Assembly (NCBI GenBank): GCA_022701365.1
Contig: JAKUHH010000177.1
Location: forward strand, 1,054,001-1,118,000
Source: Mycocentrospora acerina
Lineage: Eukaryota; Ascomycota; Dothideomycetes; Pleosporales
Direction of reading: 5' to 3'
Length of the DNA: 64,000 nucleotides
Shown here: positions 11,497 to 25,552 of the stretch, in pieces
Layout: each line of letters opens with the position of its first letter
Position numbering within the stretch: position 1 is the first letter of the stretch
Translations under genes and position numbers: made by a program
Notes under the pieces: generated by a model
The model's database searches: none
The model's input: only the letters and a program-made list of their open reading frames with translations
What the model was told of the DNA's origin: nothing

Positions 11497-12355
11497 GTTG
11501 GTGTTGGAGAGCGGCGCCCTCGTTTCGTGGCCAGCAGCAGCAGCGCAATATCAGGGTCCACGGCGCCGTGTCCGTGCCGGCGTCGGTGTCGAGTGTGCAC
11601 TGGTCAGGTGTGCAGCTCCCAGCTCGCTAAATCGGTGCGGCCGCTGATGTTGTCGTCTCCTGCATTCGGGGTCGCTGCAGTCACAGCGAGAGAACCATGC
11701 CGTCGTCGTTGTTGGGGGGAATTTCACTAAAAGATGCAGCGGAACGTGGATGTGCATGTACTCCCCACCAAGTCACCCTAGCACGTCGAGAAGCGGTGAG
11801 TGGCCCCTCCAGCGCGCTACCAATCCCGGCCACGAGCCTACCACCGCAGAACACCTGGAGCACCAGACGGTACTGCTCTCCTGCATCTCACCAGGTCTGT
11901 GACCCGCAGCCCGCCCCAACGCCTGCGTGCATGCTTCTTGTTGGCTGCTGCCGTGCCCCTTTGGGCGCTGCCGCACGATCTCGGCCAGCCGTCGAACAAC
12001 TGCCATCCGCCCCTGGTCGCTTGTCAGCCACGCCCCTCAGGGCGCTGTCAATCCTAAAACAGCGGCCACTTCCCCAGAACCCTGGCCTGGCACACAACAA
12101 CATCTCTGTCAGGGCACACTCTCTGAAACCGCTACCAAGATGATCAAATACTATGAATTTCCCTATGAAGAATGCCCCCTGATGCGCCCCCCTTCCCCGA
12201 GGACGTGAGCGTGTGTCATCTTTTGTCTAAACGCCATGTTGAATGCTTTTGTTTTTGGCCTGCCGTCAAGTTGAGGAGAACTACTTCTAACATACCCAAC
12301 GCCATCATTCCATCGTCCTCGTTCTCCCCCCTTCCCCTTCCACGAGTCATCAATC
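11497..12355. other. Intergenic, myosin V upstream / PGDH downstream
   Basis: Upstream region of the myosin gene and 3' flank of the phosphoglycerate dehydrogenase gene. It is GC-rich near the myosin start. Many short overlapping frames exist on both strands; none resembles a protein or has plausible splice partners. Confidence 0.6.
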
Positions 12356-13914
12356 TCAACCGTACAAAACTCTTGTGCGAATGCATGCTGTTCGACATTA
12401 GTACCCACATCATCCACTGACACAATGTTTGACTCACAGGAAAGCTCCTCAAGGCTCTGGAAAAGATCCCTAATCTCTCCCTCCTTGACGTCGCTGATAT
12501 CTGCCATGAGATACGCAATCTCGCCTCTTGAATCAGACATTTGCTTGTCAATGTTGTGATTGTTCAGGATGCCGTTCACTACCATGCATTAGTTCCCCGT
12601 TCGCTTTCACCTGCATTCTATCAACTTACCTTGTCTCAGCACACCAGGCACGTTCTTGTGAATATAAACAACACGCATGGTGTTTGGCTCCTCAAGCGTG
12701 AGAGTCCTCAAGTTAACCTCGGGCATGTTCACTGCACCCAAGGTGGTGCCTTCGTTCACATATCTAACCAACGCTGTGCTCACCTCAACACCGATGGCGC
12801 TCTGCGCCTCCTCAGTGCTACCACCAATGTGCGGCGTGAGAATGATGTTCTTCAAGCCAACCAGGTCCTTGGTCCATGAGTTCAAATCGTTGCTGAAGTA
12901 GTCGCCGTTACCGGCTGGCTCGTTGGGGAACACATCGATCGCTGCACCCGCGAGCCTGCCAGATCGCGAGGCCTCGATGAGGGCGGGGATATCGACGACA
13001 GTGCCACGGGCATTGTTGATGAGGTAGCTTCCCTTCTTCATCTTAGCGAGCTCTTTCTCGCCGATCAGGTTCTTTGTCTCGGACGTCGCGGGGACGTGCA
13101 GAGAGACAAAGTCAGCTTGCTCGAGCAAATCGTCCAAAGTAGCTACTTGACGCGCAGTGCCCAGGCCCATCATAGTCAGGACGTCGTAGTAGATGACATC
13201 CATACCCATGGACTCTGCCAATACGCTCAACTGGCTACCAATGTGACCGTAGCCGACTATGCCCAGCGTCTTGCCGCGAATCTCCCAGCAGCCCTTGCTG
13301 ACCTTGTTCCATGTGCCATTGTGAAGTTCCATGGAGCGGTCGCTGAGCTCACGAGCAAGCACAATAATCTCTCCAATGACAAGCTCGGCAACGGAGCGCG
13401 AGTTGCTAAAGGGCGAGTTGAAGACTGCGATACCCTGTTGCGCGGCAGTCTGGAGATCTACCTGGTTTGTTCCGATACAGAAGCAACCGATGACAATCAG
13501 ATTTTTCGCTTCTTTCAGCACTCGGTCAGTGAGCCTCGTCTTTGACCTGATACCAATGACATGCACATCACGGATCTTCTCAATCAACTGATCTTCAGGC
13601 AAACTGCTCTTCAGTGCCTCAACCTGGTAGCCTTGCTTTGTGAGGATACCGACTCCAGCCTCGTTCACGTTTTCCAGCAGGAGAACCTTGATATCCTTTG
13701 TATCGAAAGGCTTCAGCTGCTTCGCCAACTGAGAGGCGTTGGAGTGTGTGGGCCCGCTGCCAGCGCGGCCATCTCTGTAGCTTCCTGGTGGCTGTCGAAA
13801 GCTGGAGGGTGGGCTATTGAACTGGAGCGTTGGGCTGGTGCTGAGGGAAAGGCTGTTTTGAACCTGGCGTGCGAGGTTGCTGATGCCGCCGGCAATGTCT
13901 TGTGCGGGACTCAT
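12356..13914 (-). CDS. SER3: D-3-phosphoglycerate dehydrogenase
   Basis: NAD-dependent oxidation of 3-phosphoglycerate, the first step of serine synthesis. Exons 13914-12630, 12578-12438 and a 32-nt terminal exon 12387-12356 give 485 aa (yeast Ser3/Ser33 are about 469). It has a Ser/Pro-rich N-terminal extension of about 70 residues, a Rossmann NAD site GYGHIG (221-226), and the catalytic trio of 2-hydroxyacid dehydrogenases as R303 (NNARGT), E332 (PNEP) and H362 (PHIGG). A C-terminal ACT domain follows (EIAYLMADISDVKEGEIRDL). Reading straight through the second donor gives an implausible 70-residue tail. Splicing 12437-12388 instead gives LEELSSCIRTRVLYG, which matches the family's usual ...TRVLY ending, so I chose that model. 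Confidence 0.93.
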
Positions 13915-14697
13915 GATGTATGTGCGGAGGTTGCGGAGATCGCTTCGGAGGAGAAATGCGAGGTATGTCTCAGACTTGCGATACGTAGAATGCTAGGAAA
14001 GGCTCTGACTCTTCGAGGTCGACGGATTATGTGCGGTGGGTGTTCTTCCAGAAAGCTCAGATTGAGGGGTAATAATCTATGCAAGATTGATTAAATAGAT
14101 GTCAGTGGAAGGATGACAGTTGAACATCAACACCAGGAGTCAGAATAAGTCTCCACTTTTGCTCGACTTCTATATGCAAATGCGTCACCAACCGATCGGA
14201 CCTCTAGTCCTCAAAAATTTCTTGACGCGCCGGCTGCAATGATGCAATTCCGCTAGTCGGAGCGATTTCCAGCCCCTCCGTGCCCCGCTCTCGTAATACA
14301 GTGATTCATCGGCGACGCCTGCTGAAAAAGTTGTGCAGGCACAAGACTAGATCTCCACGGGAGCCTTCGTATTGGTGCTCCGACAAAATTAAGCATCATC
14401 TTTGAAACATCAGCCTTGCCGTGAGAAGCCAACTGTAAGTTCTTCGCTAGTGTTAGTATCCCAAGCACTACAATCATGAAAACGGTCATTTTATAACCAG
14501 TCACAATATGTCACGCTAGTTATAGCAAATCTTTGTGTGACTTTACGGCTTTGTCATTTCGTTCGTTTCATATTCAATGGACTCTTCGTCCTGACACGTC
14601 CCTCGCATACCTTGACAACCATGGTAACCCATGGTTCAGGATTTATTCCGTGTTACAGTTCAGTACCGATAACCTGATTCAGAAAACTTGAATGCAT
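13915..14697. other. Intergenic, PGDH upstream / G6PDH downstream
   Basis: Upstream DNA of PGDH and 3' flank of G6PDH. A minus-strand frame at 14253-14504 has a hydrophobic start but no further support. I see nothing else. Confidence 0.55.
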
Positions 14698-16780
<2,083 letters not shown>

Positions 16781-18521
16781 TGTTGTCACTGAGTGGTGGA
16801 TCGCGATAGGTGTGCTGGAGGTAAGTGTCGAGTCAATTCGGGGTTGTCGAGGTAGATGGTGAATGCAAGACCAGAGAGATGTTAGGAAAAGGGCAAACTA
16901 GGCGGGGGAAGGCGGATGTGAATGAAAAGGTTCTACGTGGTGGGGCTTGCTTTTAGCGGTCGGCGGTCGTGGTGTTGACGTAGCGAAGGAGTAGGGAGCT
17001 TTGATGCGCGTGTTGAGCTCCAGTAGCGGCGATTTATTCAAGGGAAAGCTTCACAACAGGTCTTCGTGCGGGCGAGATCTACTGTCTTATAAAGACGCTC
17101 ATTACAGAAGAGCCAGCTCATCATTGAGCATCACTAAGCGACTGCGCGTCTCGCAAGGCTTCTCCGGCATCAGTCACACACACGTATCCAGGGCTCGCCG
17201 GATCTACGTGTGTACTAACGCCGCACCCCACCTCGCTGAAATTAGGTCAAACGTGCATCAATCAGTGCTTGTTTGATCAGTTCTCGCAGTGTCTCAAGAA
17301 CGCATATTGTAATTCAATTCTGTACGCCTACCGCGGGGATGCATGTCGGCGTCGTGGCAGTCCTTGGAGATGCATAGTTCAATGTCGGTACCCCGCCATC
17401 AATAGCCCGAGCCCGAACAAAGCTGTAGTCTACCAAGTGTTGATTTGCCGCAGAATTAGAATATAGTAATAAGCAAACGGTAGCCCTCGCAACAATAAGA
17501 TTACCAAGAATGCGAATGTTCCGACCCTCTTCTACGGTATTACAGGCAGCAGCAGCAGGAACACTATCAAGACCTCGCAGACCGAGCCCTTGAAGGATGG
17601 CAAGCCTTGAATGTGGACCAGCCCAGGTTGTTGTTTTTCCGCCAACCTACTCCATGTGGCGTCCAGGGAGTGGGATTCAAACATTGTTCCGTGAGCATGA
17701 CCTGAAGCCATCCCACGACGGGCCGATGATAACCAAAGGCCGGCATTCGCAAATAGCTCCGACACTTGTCCGCGCGACCAATTTCACGCTTACAAACCGT
17801 GGAAGGCTCAAGCCTGGCCTGATTACCTTCTGCTCCATTTGCGAGGCCCGAGGCAGCACAAACCCTGTTCGTAAAGTAGAAATCGATAATGGAGTTGTCA
17901 ACAAAACATACGTCATGCCCGGACGAGTCTGATCAGATGAAGTTGAAGTATCTCCAGGATAAGCTAACAAGCCGTGTATCGGCGCACTTGATCAAACTTG
18001 CGAGGCGCCAGAATTACTCATTTCTCAGCACACGATATGAAGACGACCTCAAGAGAATAGGAGGAGGCTTGGAAAGCGACTGAAATCCCTAAAAGAAAAG
18101 CTTATCTCATGCGAGAGTCCTCAACAACAACGCAGATTGTGCAGCATCTGGGTTGTCGCTTGATAATCTGGAGTACTTCGTGTCTGAACCACTGGGACCA
18201 GGTATTGGCTAGCATAAGAAGAAGATAACGCTCGGTGAAATGGGAGCTTAGTACATAAGCGTTCATTCGAATGTGTTAGATGAGCACTTTGTTTGCGATG
18301 TGCTGCAGCGTGCATGGCACTGGTGTTGGGACAGAGCACCTCAATGACAGCCGCTGTGCCAAGACTCACGTGACGCACAAGCGAGGGTCGGGGCTAGCGT
18401 CACCCACGGCATTTTCGAATCGCGACAACATCTTGACCAGACCGTACTAACCAGCAGCAACACCACGTCCCTCGGTCCCGTCACCCTTTGTAAACAATCC
18501 AGAGGTCAGGAATCATTCGCC
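16781..18521. other. Divergent intergenic region, G6PDH / eL33 (1.7 kb)
   Basis: Upstream regions of two divergent housekeeping genes. Frames up to about 110 codons occur, but none has a recognisable motif or splice continuation. No tRNA-like structure was found; a T-arm-like string near 17670 was checked and rejected. Confidence 0.55.
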
Positions 18522-19008
18522 ATGTCTGAGAAGTCCCACCGCCTCTATGTTAAGGGAAAGCACATTTCGTAAGAGCGCACCAGGCCGTTCGTGGAATGCA
18601 TATCGCTAACAGACTGTAGCTACCAGCGAGGGTACGACCGATCCAAGACTGACACTTTGTTCTTCGCTCATGTTTTACAGAAAGCGCAACACCAACCCTG
18701 GCACCTCTCTGCTGAAGCTCGAGGGCGTTGATGACACGGCCGCGGCGCAATGGTACGCCGGTAAGCGCGTAGCTTGTACGTATACACGGACTCGAATGCA
18801 GACAATATGGGGACAGGAGGTTAACAGGAGTGTAGACGTCTACCGTGCTCAGAGGGCTATTCAGGGCTCCAAGATCCGCGTCATCTGGGGCAAGGTCACC
18901 AGGCCGCACGGCAACAGCGGTGTCGTTCGCGCCAAGTTCAGGTCCAACCTCCCTCCCAAGTCCTTCGGTGCTTCCGTCCGCGTCATGCTTTACCCTTCTT
19001 CGATATAA
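18522..19008 (+). CDS. RPL33: 60S ribosomal protein L33 (eL33, L35Ae family)
   Basis: Structural protein of the large ribosomal subunit. Four exons, 18522-18568, 18620-18631, 18681-18775 and 18836-19008, give 108 aa (yeast 107). Exon 1 encodes [11 protein letters not shown]. Exon 2 is a 12-nt microexon contributing YQR and part of a glycine, and exon 3 continues [19 protein letters not shown]. The last exon carries the conserved [20 protein letters not shown], then [20 protein letters not shown] and LYPSSI. The last intron (18776-18835) is 60 nt and in frame, so an unspliced reading looks falsely continuous; splicing restores GKRVAYVYRAQ. Confidence 0.97.
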
Positions 19009-20517
19009 TTTCGGTCACGAACCTCGGGGATGGGCACGAACGGTAGACGAGCGATGGAATGGTCAGGGACACGGCGCAAAATCCGGCATCGAAATGAGAG
19101 AATGATAGCGGGGAGGCTCTCAGGCTCGGCCTCTTTCATACGGCATGCTCAGGCTGGTTACGGTGTCATTGTTTTCGGAAACCCATGACAATGGCAAAAT
19201 CAATCAAGATTCCTCCCAAGATCAATGATATATGATCAATTCTTTTTCCAAACTGTGGCCGTGTGATGAGTAGGATAGACTCAGGATCCGTTAGGCAAAC
19301 GTGCTGAGAAACTTCGACTAACATAGACGAGACATGCTGTCAACTAACGCCTGCAGTCCCTGCCTGGCATGCCCTCGACAGGAGTACTTAGCATAACATA
19401 CTGATATCCGAAATCTCGACTGAATTGGCGCTTCGCATAGGCGATTCATCAATAGCATGATACCTCTAGTTCCACTTGTTGTGAGCAAAGACCGCGTAGA
19501 GGATCAGGACGACCTTATATCTCCACAGCAATCACTTGATCTTGGACTGGTAATGAAATGTGTTCAATCATGATATTATGTGGCTGTTCGTTGCACAAGA
19601 CCCTTTGATGTCTTGTCCTCAGTCGATGTCTGGCCCTCTAATTCTATCATCCCAGTACATCGCTTCTATAGGTAGTCGACCTCTACGTGTCTTGAGGGAA
19701 ATCCAGGTGTTAATCTCTATTGCTATCGTGATCTTCCCACATCGTTTTGTTTAAGCCTGAGGCTAGTCTTTCTCCGACCTACCCGACGAAATTATGTTCC
19801 CTAATGATCACCGTCAGAGTCCATTCACCATGCATAATTTTCTCAACTTGCACATCCAAATCAATTCTTGCCAGGACCATCCAGCTTGATGTAGCTGGTA
19901 CACTCCGGCCGTAGAACACAGCATAACCTCAGTATATCTCGATTCAGATACTGTCTTCAGAAGCATAACCGTCGGCATCAGCGCCCAGACGGATGCTAGC
20001 CGGATTGTCAAGGCTGAGGTCATCTCCGGATGGATACGTACACATGAAATCACCGCTTTGCAGGCTTGCGGGAAGTTCCATCAAGCAATGAACGTAAAGA
20101 CTTCAGCATAGATATGTAAACTGTAGAACTCTCCAAACTCGTCTTTGCTACATGAAGTTCTCACTTCTAGAAGGCCGTCAAATGCCATCGGTGCATATTC
20201 TGCCGAACCGTTTGCGGACGCTAGCGATAGTTAAATACGGGGTCACTGTTCATCTCAAGGGTCCACAAGCCAAGCCACAATAGAGCTGACGTTTCCCCTG
20301 CAATTCGCAGCCTATACATACACGAATCCCCAAGATTGCGTATATCTATTTTCTGCACACACAATTTGTTGCTTTTTCACTTGTCGCATCACCCCTGTAC
20401 TTATTCGCCCAATGCGACTCCTATAAGTCAAGGCCCAAGATTCTCGAGTGCGGTCGACGTACACGCGATCAATCCCACGCTTTCCAGAGCCATTCAGAAG
20501 GGATTCTGGGCAACAAG
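19009..20517. other. Intergenic, eL33 / sugar transporter (1.5 kb)
   Basis: 3' flank of eL33 and upstream DNA of the transporter gene. Only short unsupported frames are present. I see no gene, RNA or notable repeat. Confidence 0.55.
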
Positions 20518-22300
20518 ATGCCCTCTGTTGCGCAATGGTCAGGCACACCGTCTATCAAGGGCTCTTCTGAGAGCATGCGCATGGCTCTGCTTACAGCGTC
20601 ATTGATCGGGTTACAGTACACCTCACTATCCTATTGTATAACCAACCATGCTGACTGACCACAAGGTTTACCTGGAATGTGGAAATGACGTATTGCACAC
20701 CGTACCTCCTCGAACTCGGTCTTACAAAGTCTAAGATCTCCCTCGTCTGGGTAGCAGGCCCCCTCTCTGGCCTTATAATGCAACCCATCGTGGGCGTCAT
20801 CGCAGATCGCACTACTTCTAGTTGGGGTCGAAGACGACCTTTTATGATCGGTGGAACGGTTCTGGTGTCCATGTTTCTGCTTCTGCTGGGATGGACAAAG
20901 GAGGTGGTCAAATGGTTCGTCACGGACAAAGAGGCAGTGAATAGCGCTACGATCTATCTCGCCGTCTTCAGCATATACGGGATAGACTTTGCTATCAATG
21001 CGGTACAGGGTAGCTGTAGGGGACTGATTGTGGATACACTACCGATTCCGAAACAACAGATGGGAAGCAGTTGGGCGAGTAGAATGGTTGCCGTGGGTTC
21101 GTTGATCGGATATGGAGCAGGTGCTATTGATTTACAACTGGTCTTCGGGCCAATGTTGGGAGATACACAATTCAAGCAGTTGACGGCTGTGGCAGCCATA
21201 ACTTTGTGTATTGCCATTGGGGTCACAAGTTGGGCTGTGACAGAAAGGGTGTTGATAAGTGATGGAAGTGAGGAGGAGAAGTTGAGTCCTACGCAAGTAC
21301 TGAGCACAATTGTGAAGACAGCTGTGGAGCTACCAAGGGGCATACAGGCAATCTGTTACGTGCAGTTTTGGGCTTGGATCGGTAGGTTATCATTTCGTCT
21401 CTATAGAGTGCATTACTGACAACCAAACAGGCTGGTTCCCATTCCTTTTCTACAGCACAACATGGGTCGGCGAGGTCTACCTGCGATATGATGCCCCAGC
21501 AGATGTTAGGAACGCTGCTGACTTGACGGGACAAGTTGGCCGTATCGGCTCAATGGCCTTGATTTCCTTCTCCATCATTACCTTTATCATGTCCGTTACC
21601 CTCCCCTGGTTCGTCAAGAGTCCACAAGACGAGACACCAGGTTTCACTCCTCGACCACCAGCCAATGTCGCGTCATTTATGACTAAACTGGAGAAATACA
21701 AGCCCTCTCTCCTCACAGCTTGGACAATTTCGCACTGCATTTTCGCTTGCTCCATGATCTTGGCTCCGTTCGTTCAGTCGTTGCGAAGTGCTACTATCAT
21801 CATCGCTATATGTGGAGTGTGAGTACACAGTGCACCTCTTCCGCGTTGAATGGCTTGCTAAATCTCTCAGGTCTTGGTCCATAAGCTGCTGGGCTCCGTT
21901 CGCCTTTCTTGGGGTTGAAATCAACCGCATCTCTTCGCCAAACAGTCACAGTTACGGTCATCTCGCGCGTAACTCAGTCGAGCTTGACGCTCCTATCACC
22001 CTTCATCTTAATCAGGGACTCGAAGATGATGGATCATCGACTGGCGAGAGTTCAGGAAAGTATCTTGGTATTATGAACTTGTACACCACACTGCCGCAAT
22101 TTGTTGGCACAGGTATTTCATGGGTAGTATTTTCGCTGCTCGAGCCTGGAAAGAGCCCTGAGCTTTCTGACGCACCTCCGGAAGAACACCATTCGACGGA
22201 CGGACCAAACGCGATCGCTGTCTGTCTGTTCATTGGAGCGTGTTCGGCTTCTGTTGCTGCATTAGCCACGAGGCGGTTGAAGCATTTTCAGGGTTATTAA
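20518..22300 (+). CDS. Sucrose-type (GPH/SUT-like) sugar transporter of the MFS superfamily
   Basis: Proton-coupled disaccharide transporter of the plasma or vacuolar membrane; substrate inferred from family only. Four exons, 20518-20615, 20666-21381, 21431-21818 and 21871-22300, give 543 aa. The first exon (MPSVAQWSGTPSIKGSSESM) ends in the first helix, and splicing restores GLQFTWNVEMTYCTPYLLEL, the typical start of this family. VWVAGPLSGLIMQPIVGVIAD and then SSWGRRRPFMIGG follow; the GRRRPF loop between helices 2 and 3 is the hallmark of plant and fungal sucrose carriers. About 12 hydrophobic segments are visible, with a cytosolic loop after helix 6 containing SDGSEEEKLSP. The nearest characterised fungal relative by architecture would be fission-yeast Sut1. 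Maltose or another alpha-glucoside is an equally possible substrate. Confidence 0.9.
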
Positions 22301-23152
22301 TCATTTGGCGTGATATTGAGCAGCTGGCGCATAGAGGACTTTGCTGACAATTCCAAAATTATTTCAACATGGAGGTTGCCATGTTTCCGTCTAGTTGGCG
22401 CTATGGCGTGGAGGTTTTTGCTAAAGAGATTTCTTCGATCGTTCCCGCTGTCCCCACATTGTTCTAGAAGGCAGGTGTGGCTAGAGATATGTTCTTGGCG
22501 TTTATTACCGAGATAGAAGGCTGTATATCGTGACTTTTACCAGAAGAGGAAATGCTTGCTTGTATGAGTGTAAGACGTTCGCTTTAAGCTACATAGGGTA
22601 GCGAGCAGGAAGCAGGATCCGGGACCTTTTCCGATACCACGTTCATCCCTAGGTTCCAAGATTAGCAGTCCCCGCATCCAATCGAACAGCCCGTTACAAG
22701 TGAACCTATGAGTATGAAATACAAGGAAAGATACGCGCGGCCAATGTCGGCCTTTGCAGTGAAGAGTCTTGCACGGCAATAAGCTATCGTCAAGGAGGGA
22801 GGCGTTGCTAATCGTGATGAGCGTGAGTCGCTGGACCATGAAGGCAAGCATGGAAACAAAAAAACGCGTGCACGCCGTCCATAAAACCATCTGTTGCCCC
22901 ACGGCACGCAATCTTTTCTGGGCCCCAAGGACGCTGTCTCGCCATCTTGCTGTCTTTTTTGCACCATTTGCAGCACGGTCATCCCCCACTAGTCCCCAGC
23001 CAACCAGCCAACCAGCCAGCCAGCCAACCAGTCAGCTAGCGCAGGCCTCTCCCTCGCTCAATACGCCGAACATTTCTGCAGAGGCTCTCCAACAACATCA
23101 CCACGCACTCAACAACTCGCCACCTGCATATAGACCTTGCAGACCCGCCAAG
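22301..23152. other. Intergenic, transporter / NAP1
   Basis: 3' flank of the transporter and NAP1 upstream region. A CCAGCCAACCAG-type imperfect repeat lies at about 22996-23036, roughly 120-155 bp upstream of the NAP1 ATG. No gene was seen. Confidence 0.6.
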
Positions 23153-24660
23153 ATGTCTGAGCCGATCCGCAATAAGAAGATGGACTCCATCTCTGCTCCG
23201 TGAGTTTTCCTCTTGCCCCACGCCACACACTTCGCACCTTCGAAATCACCTCCACCACCTCCACCACGACAGCCATCATGGACGTCCCACATTCTAACAA
23301 GTTCACCAACAGCACCCCCCAGAACACACCTGCCAACGCTGCGCCCATATCGTCGCGCGCTCAGCAGCCTGGTGTTGGCACAATCAAGGAAGGTAAGTCG
23401 CAATAATTGCCGTTGTTACCCCACCGACCCCGCGCATAGTCATTTTGGAAGGCTTGACCGCTAATTCGAATTTTTCACAGAGGAACTCGAGCGTGCTGCC
23501 GCTGGACTATTCGCTGCTAACCCCGCCCTCGTCTCTATGATGCAGGCGAAGCTCAGCGGCCTGGTCGGCAAGTCGAGCGGCTACGTTGAGTCGCTCCCTG
23601 TCTCAGTCCGCCGCCGCGTTGCTGGCCTCAAGGGTGTCCAGAAAGAGCACTCTAAGCTCGAGGCCCAGTTCCAGGAAGAGGTTCTGCAACTCGAGAAGAA
23701 GTACTTCGCCAAGTTCACACCTCTCTACCAGGCCCGCGCAAAGATTGTCAACGGCGAGACTGAGCCTACAGAAGAGCAGGTCAAGATTGGCGAGCAGCAG
23801 GACAAGGACGACGAGGACGAGGACGAGGACGAGGAGACACCCGAGCTCAACAAAGAGGAGGGCAAGGACGTCAAGGGTATTCCAGAGTTCTGGTTGACCG
23901 CCCTTAAGACCCAGCCCGAGCTCGCCGAGATGATCACAGATCGCGATGAGTCTGCGCTCAAGCACTTGGTCGATGTCCGCATGGAGTATCTTGACCGCCC
24001 CGGCTTCCGTCTGATCTTCGAGTTTGAAGAGAACGAGTTCTTCTCCAACAAGTCAATCTCAAAGACGTACTTCTACCAGGAGGAGAACGGCTACGGTGGC
24101 GACTACATCTACGACCACGCCGAGGGTGAGAAGGTCGAGTGGAAAACGGGCAAGGACTTGACTGTCCGAGTTGAGAGCAAGAAGCAGAGAAACAAGAGTG
24201 AGTGTTTTCAAAGTCACGTTGCGAATCGTATGAGCTAACCTGAAGCAGACACCAAGCAGACCCGAGTAGTCAAGAAGACTGTTCCCACAGACTCTTTCTT
24301 CAACTTCTTCGACCCTCCCAAGCCCCCCCAGGATGAGGACGATGCCACCACCGATATCGAGGAGCGCCTCGAATTGGACTACCAGCTCGGAGAGATTATC
24401 AAGGAGAAGTTCATTCCCCACGCCATTGACTGGTTCACCGGCGAGGCTCTCCAGTACGAGAACTTTGATGACTTTGACGAGGGCGACTTTGAAGATGAGG
24501 ATGATGAGGATGAGGACGAGCTCAGCGACCGTGATGACGAGGAGGAGTCTGATGATGAGGTAGGTTGACTCTTAAAACTTGTACACACAATTTGTTAATC
24601 ATATGACAGGACGACGACACAAAACCCAAGCAGGAGACTACTGAGTGCAAGCAGAGCTAA
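23153..24660 (+). CDS. NAP1: Nucleosome assembly protein 1
   Basis: Histone H2A-H2B chaperone shuttling between cytoplasm and nucleus. Five exons, 23153-23199, 23313-23392, 23481-24197, 24249-24559 and 24610-24660, give 401 aa. Exon 1 encodes [15 protein letters not shown]. Only the acceptor at 23311-23312, preceded by a TTCTAAC branch-like site, keeps the frame and yields ...[16 protein letters not shown], as I recall from fungal NAP1 proteins. The NAP fold follows: the dimerisation helix ([20 protein letters not shown]), an acidic insert ([12 protein letters not shown]), [12 protein letters not shown], and the C-terminal [17 protein letters not shown] and [17 protein letters not shown] acidic tail. 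The last small exon ends ETTECKQS. An upstream acceptor (23271-23272) would break the frame, but an ATG at 23278 is in frame with exon 2. Confidence 0.95.
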
Positions 24661-25552
24661 ATGGCTCGGTGTGGCTGACGAATTTCCTGCAAGTTGGGAC
24701 ATTGGGCTTGTTCTTCCAATCTATACGCTGGCGTCATGTTATGACGCATCTTGGTGGCTGCATGGTTTTCGAGACATGATCCAACGGTTTCACTAATTTC
24801 TTACGACTTTCACACTCCCCACATGATTTCTCAGTACGGCGTAACAATGCATCAAAAGAGTTGGACATGGATGGTTTCGAGATTCTTGGTCTAGTTATTC
24901 AACCCAACTACTATGGTCGCTCTTCCCCTTCACCTTCTGCCATATACCAGATCTCAACCAGACACTCGCTAGTGAGATAGTATGACGTTCACCAACGTCT
25001 GACGCCAAGTGGGTGGTTGGCGGTTTCCTGTACTCTAAGGAAGATGGTAGATGGAGCTTGAGGGTGTTCAGCATAGTCCTTCTGTTACAGAGCAAAAGTT
25101 TGGAGTTAGGTTGAGATGGGTAGTATTTAAAGTAGTTTAGACTGATACAATCGTTCTCGCAATATCCTAAAGTTTTTCACAACACGTAGTGCAAATTACT
25201 ACTATCTTCTTTATCCTCAGGTTCTCGTTTATGGCATCACGATTACAGAAATTATGTTCTTGTTGGGTTCCTGCTCTCACAAGGAGTGTGCGGTGATGCC
25301 TGGAACGAGTTGGTGCGGGGTACTTTGTAGTGGGGTAATATCGGGCTAAGCTCGGTCTGGGAAATTTATTTCTTGGATGCGCGATGCAAGAGGCGTTGCG
25401 CGCAATTGAAACTCAAGACTTTTCACTTTGCACCTCTCCAACCTGACCACAGATACATAACTTAGACACTTGGACCTACGTACTCCTCCCACTTCATCAC
25501 AACCATTCGATCAACCCTCTCCACGCGACCATAACCCCCAGAAGCCACCACC
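24661..25552. other. Intergenic, NAP1 / FAP7
   Basis: Tandem-gene spacer with the NAP1 3' flank and FAP7 upstream DNA. No supported gene or repeat. Confidence 0.6.

Noticed and set aside
12163..12355. Read-through C-terminal extension of phosphoglycerate dehydrogenase
   Set aside because: The tail has no family resemblance, and the spliced alternative restores the expected ...TRVLY end.
17655..17690. Possible tRNA T-arm on the minus strand (GTTTGAATCCC-like)
   Set aside because: No complementary stem, anticodon arm or acceptor stem could be built around it.
23273..23312. Use of the earlier acceptor (23271-23272) for NAP1 intron 1
   Set aside because: It shifts the frame relative to exon 1; the acceptor at 23311-23312 keeps the frame and has a branch-site-like TTCTAAC just upstream.
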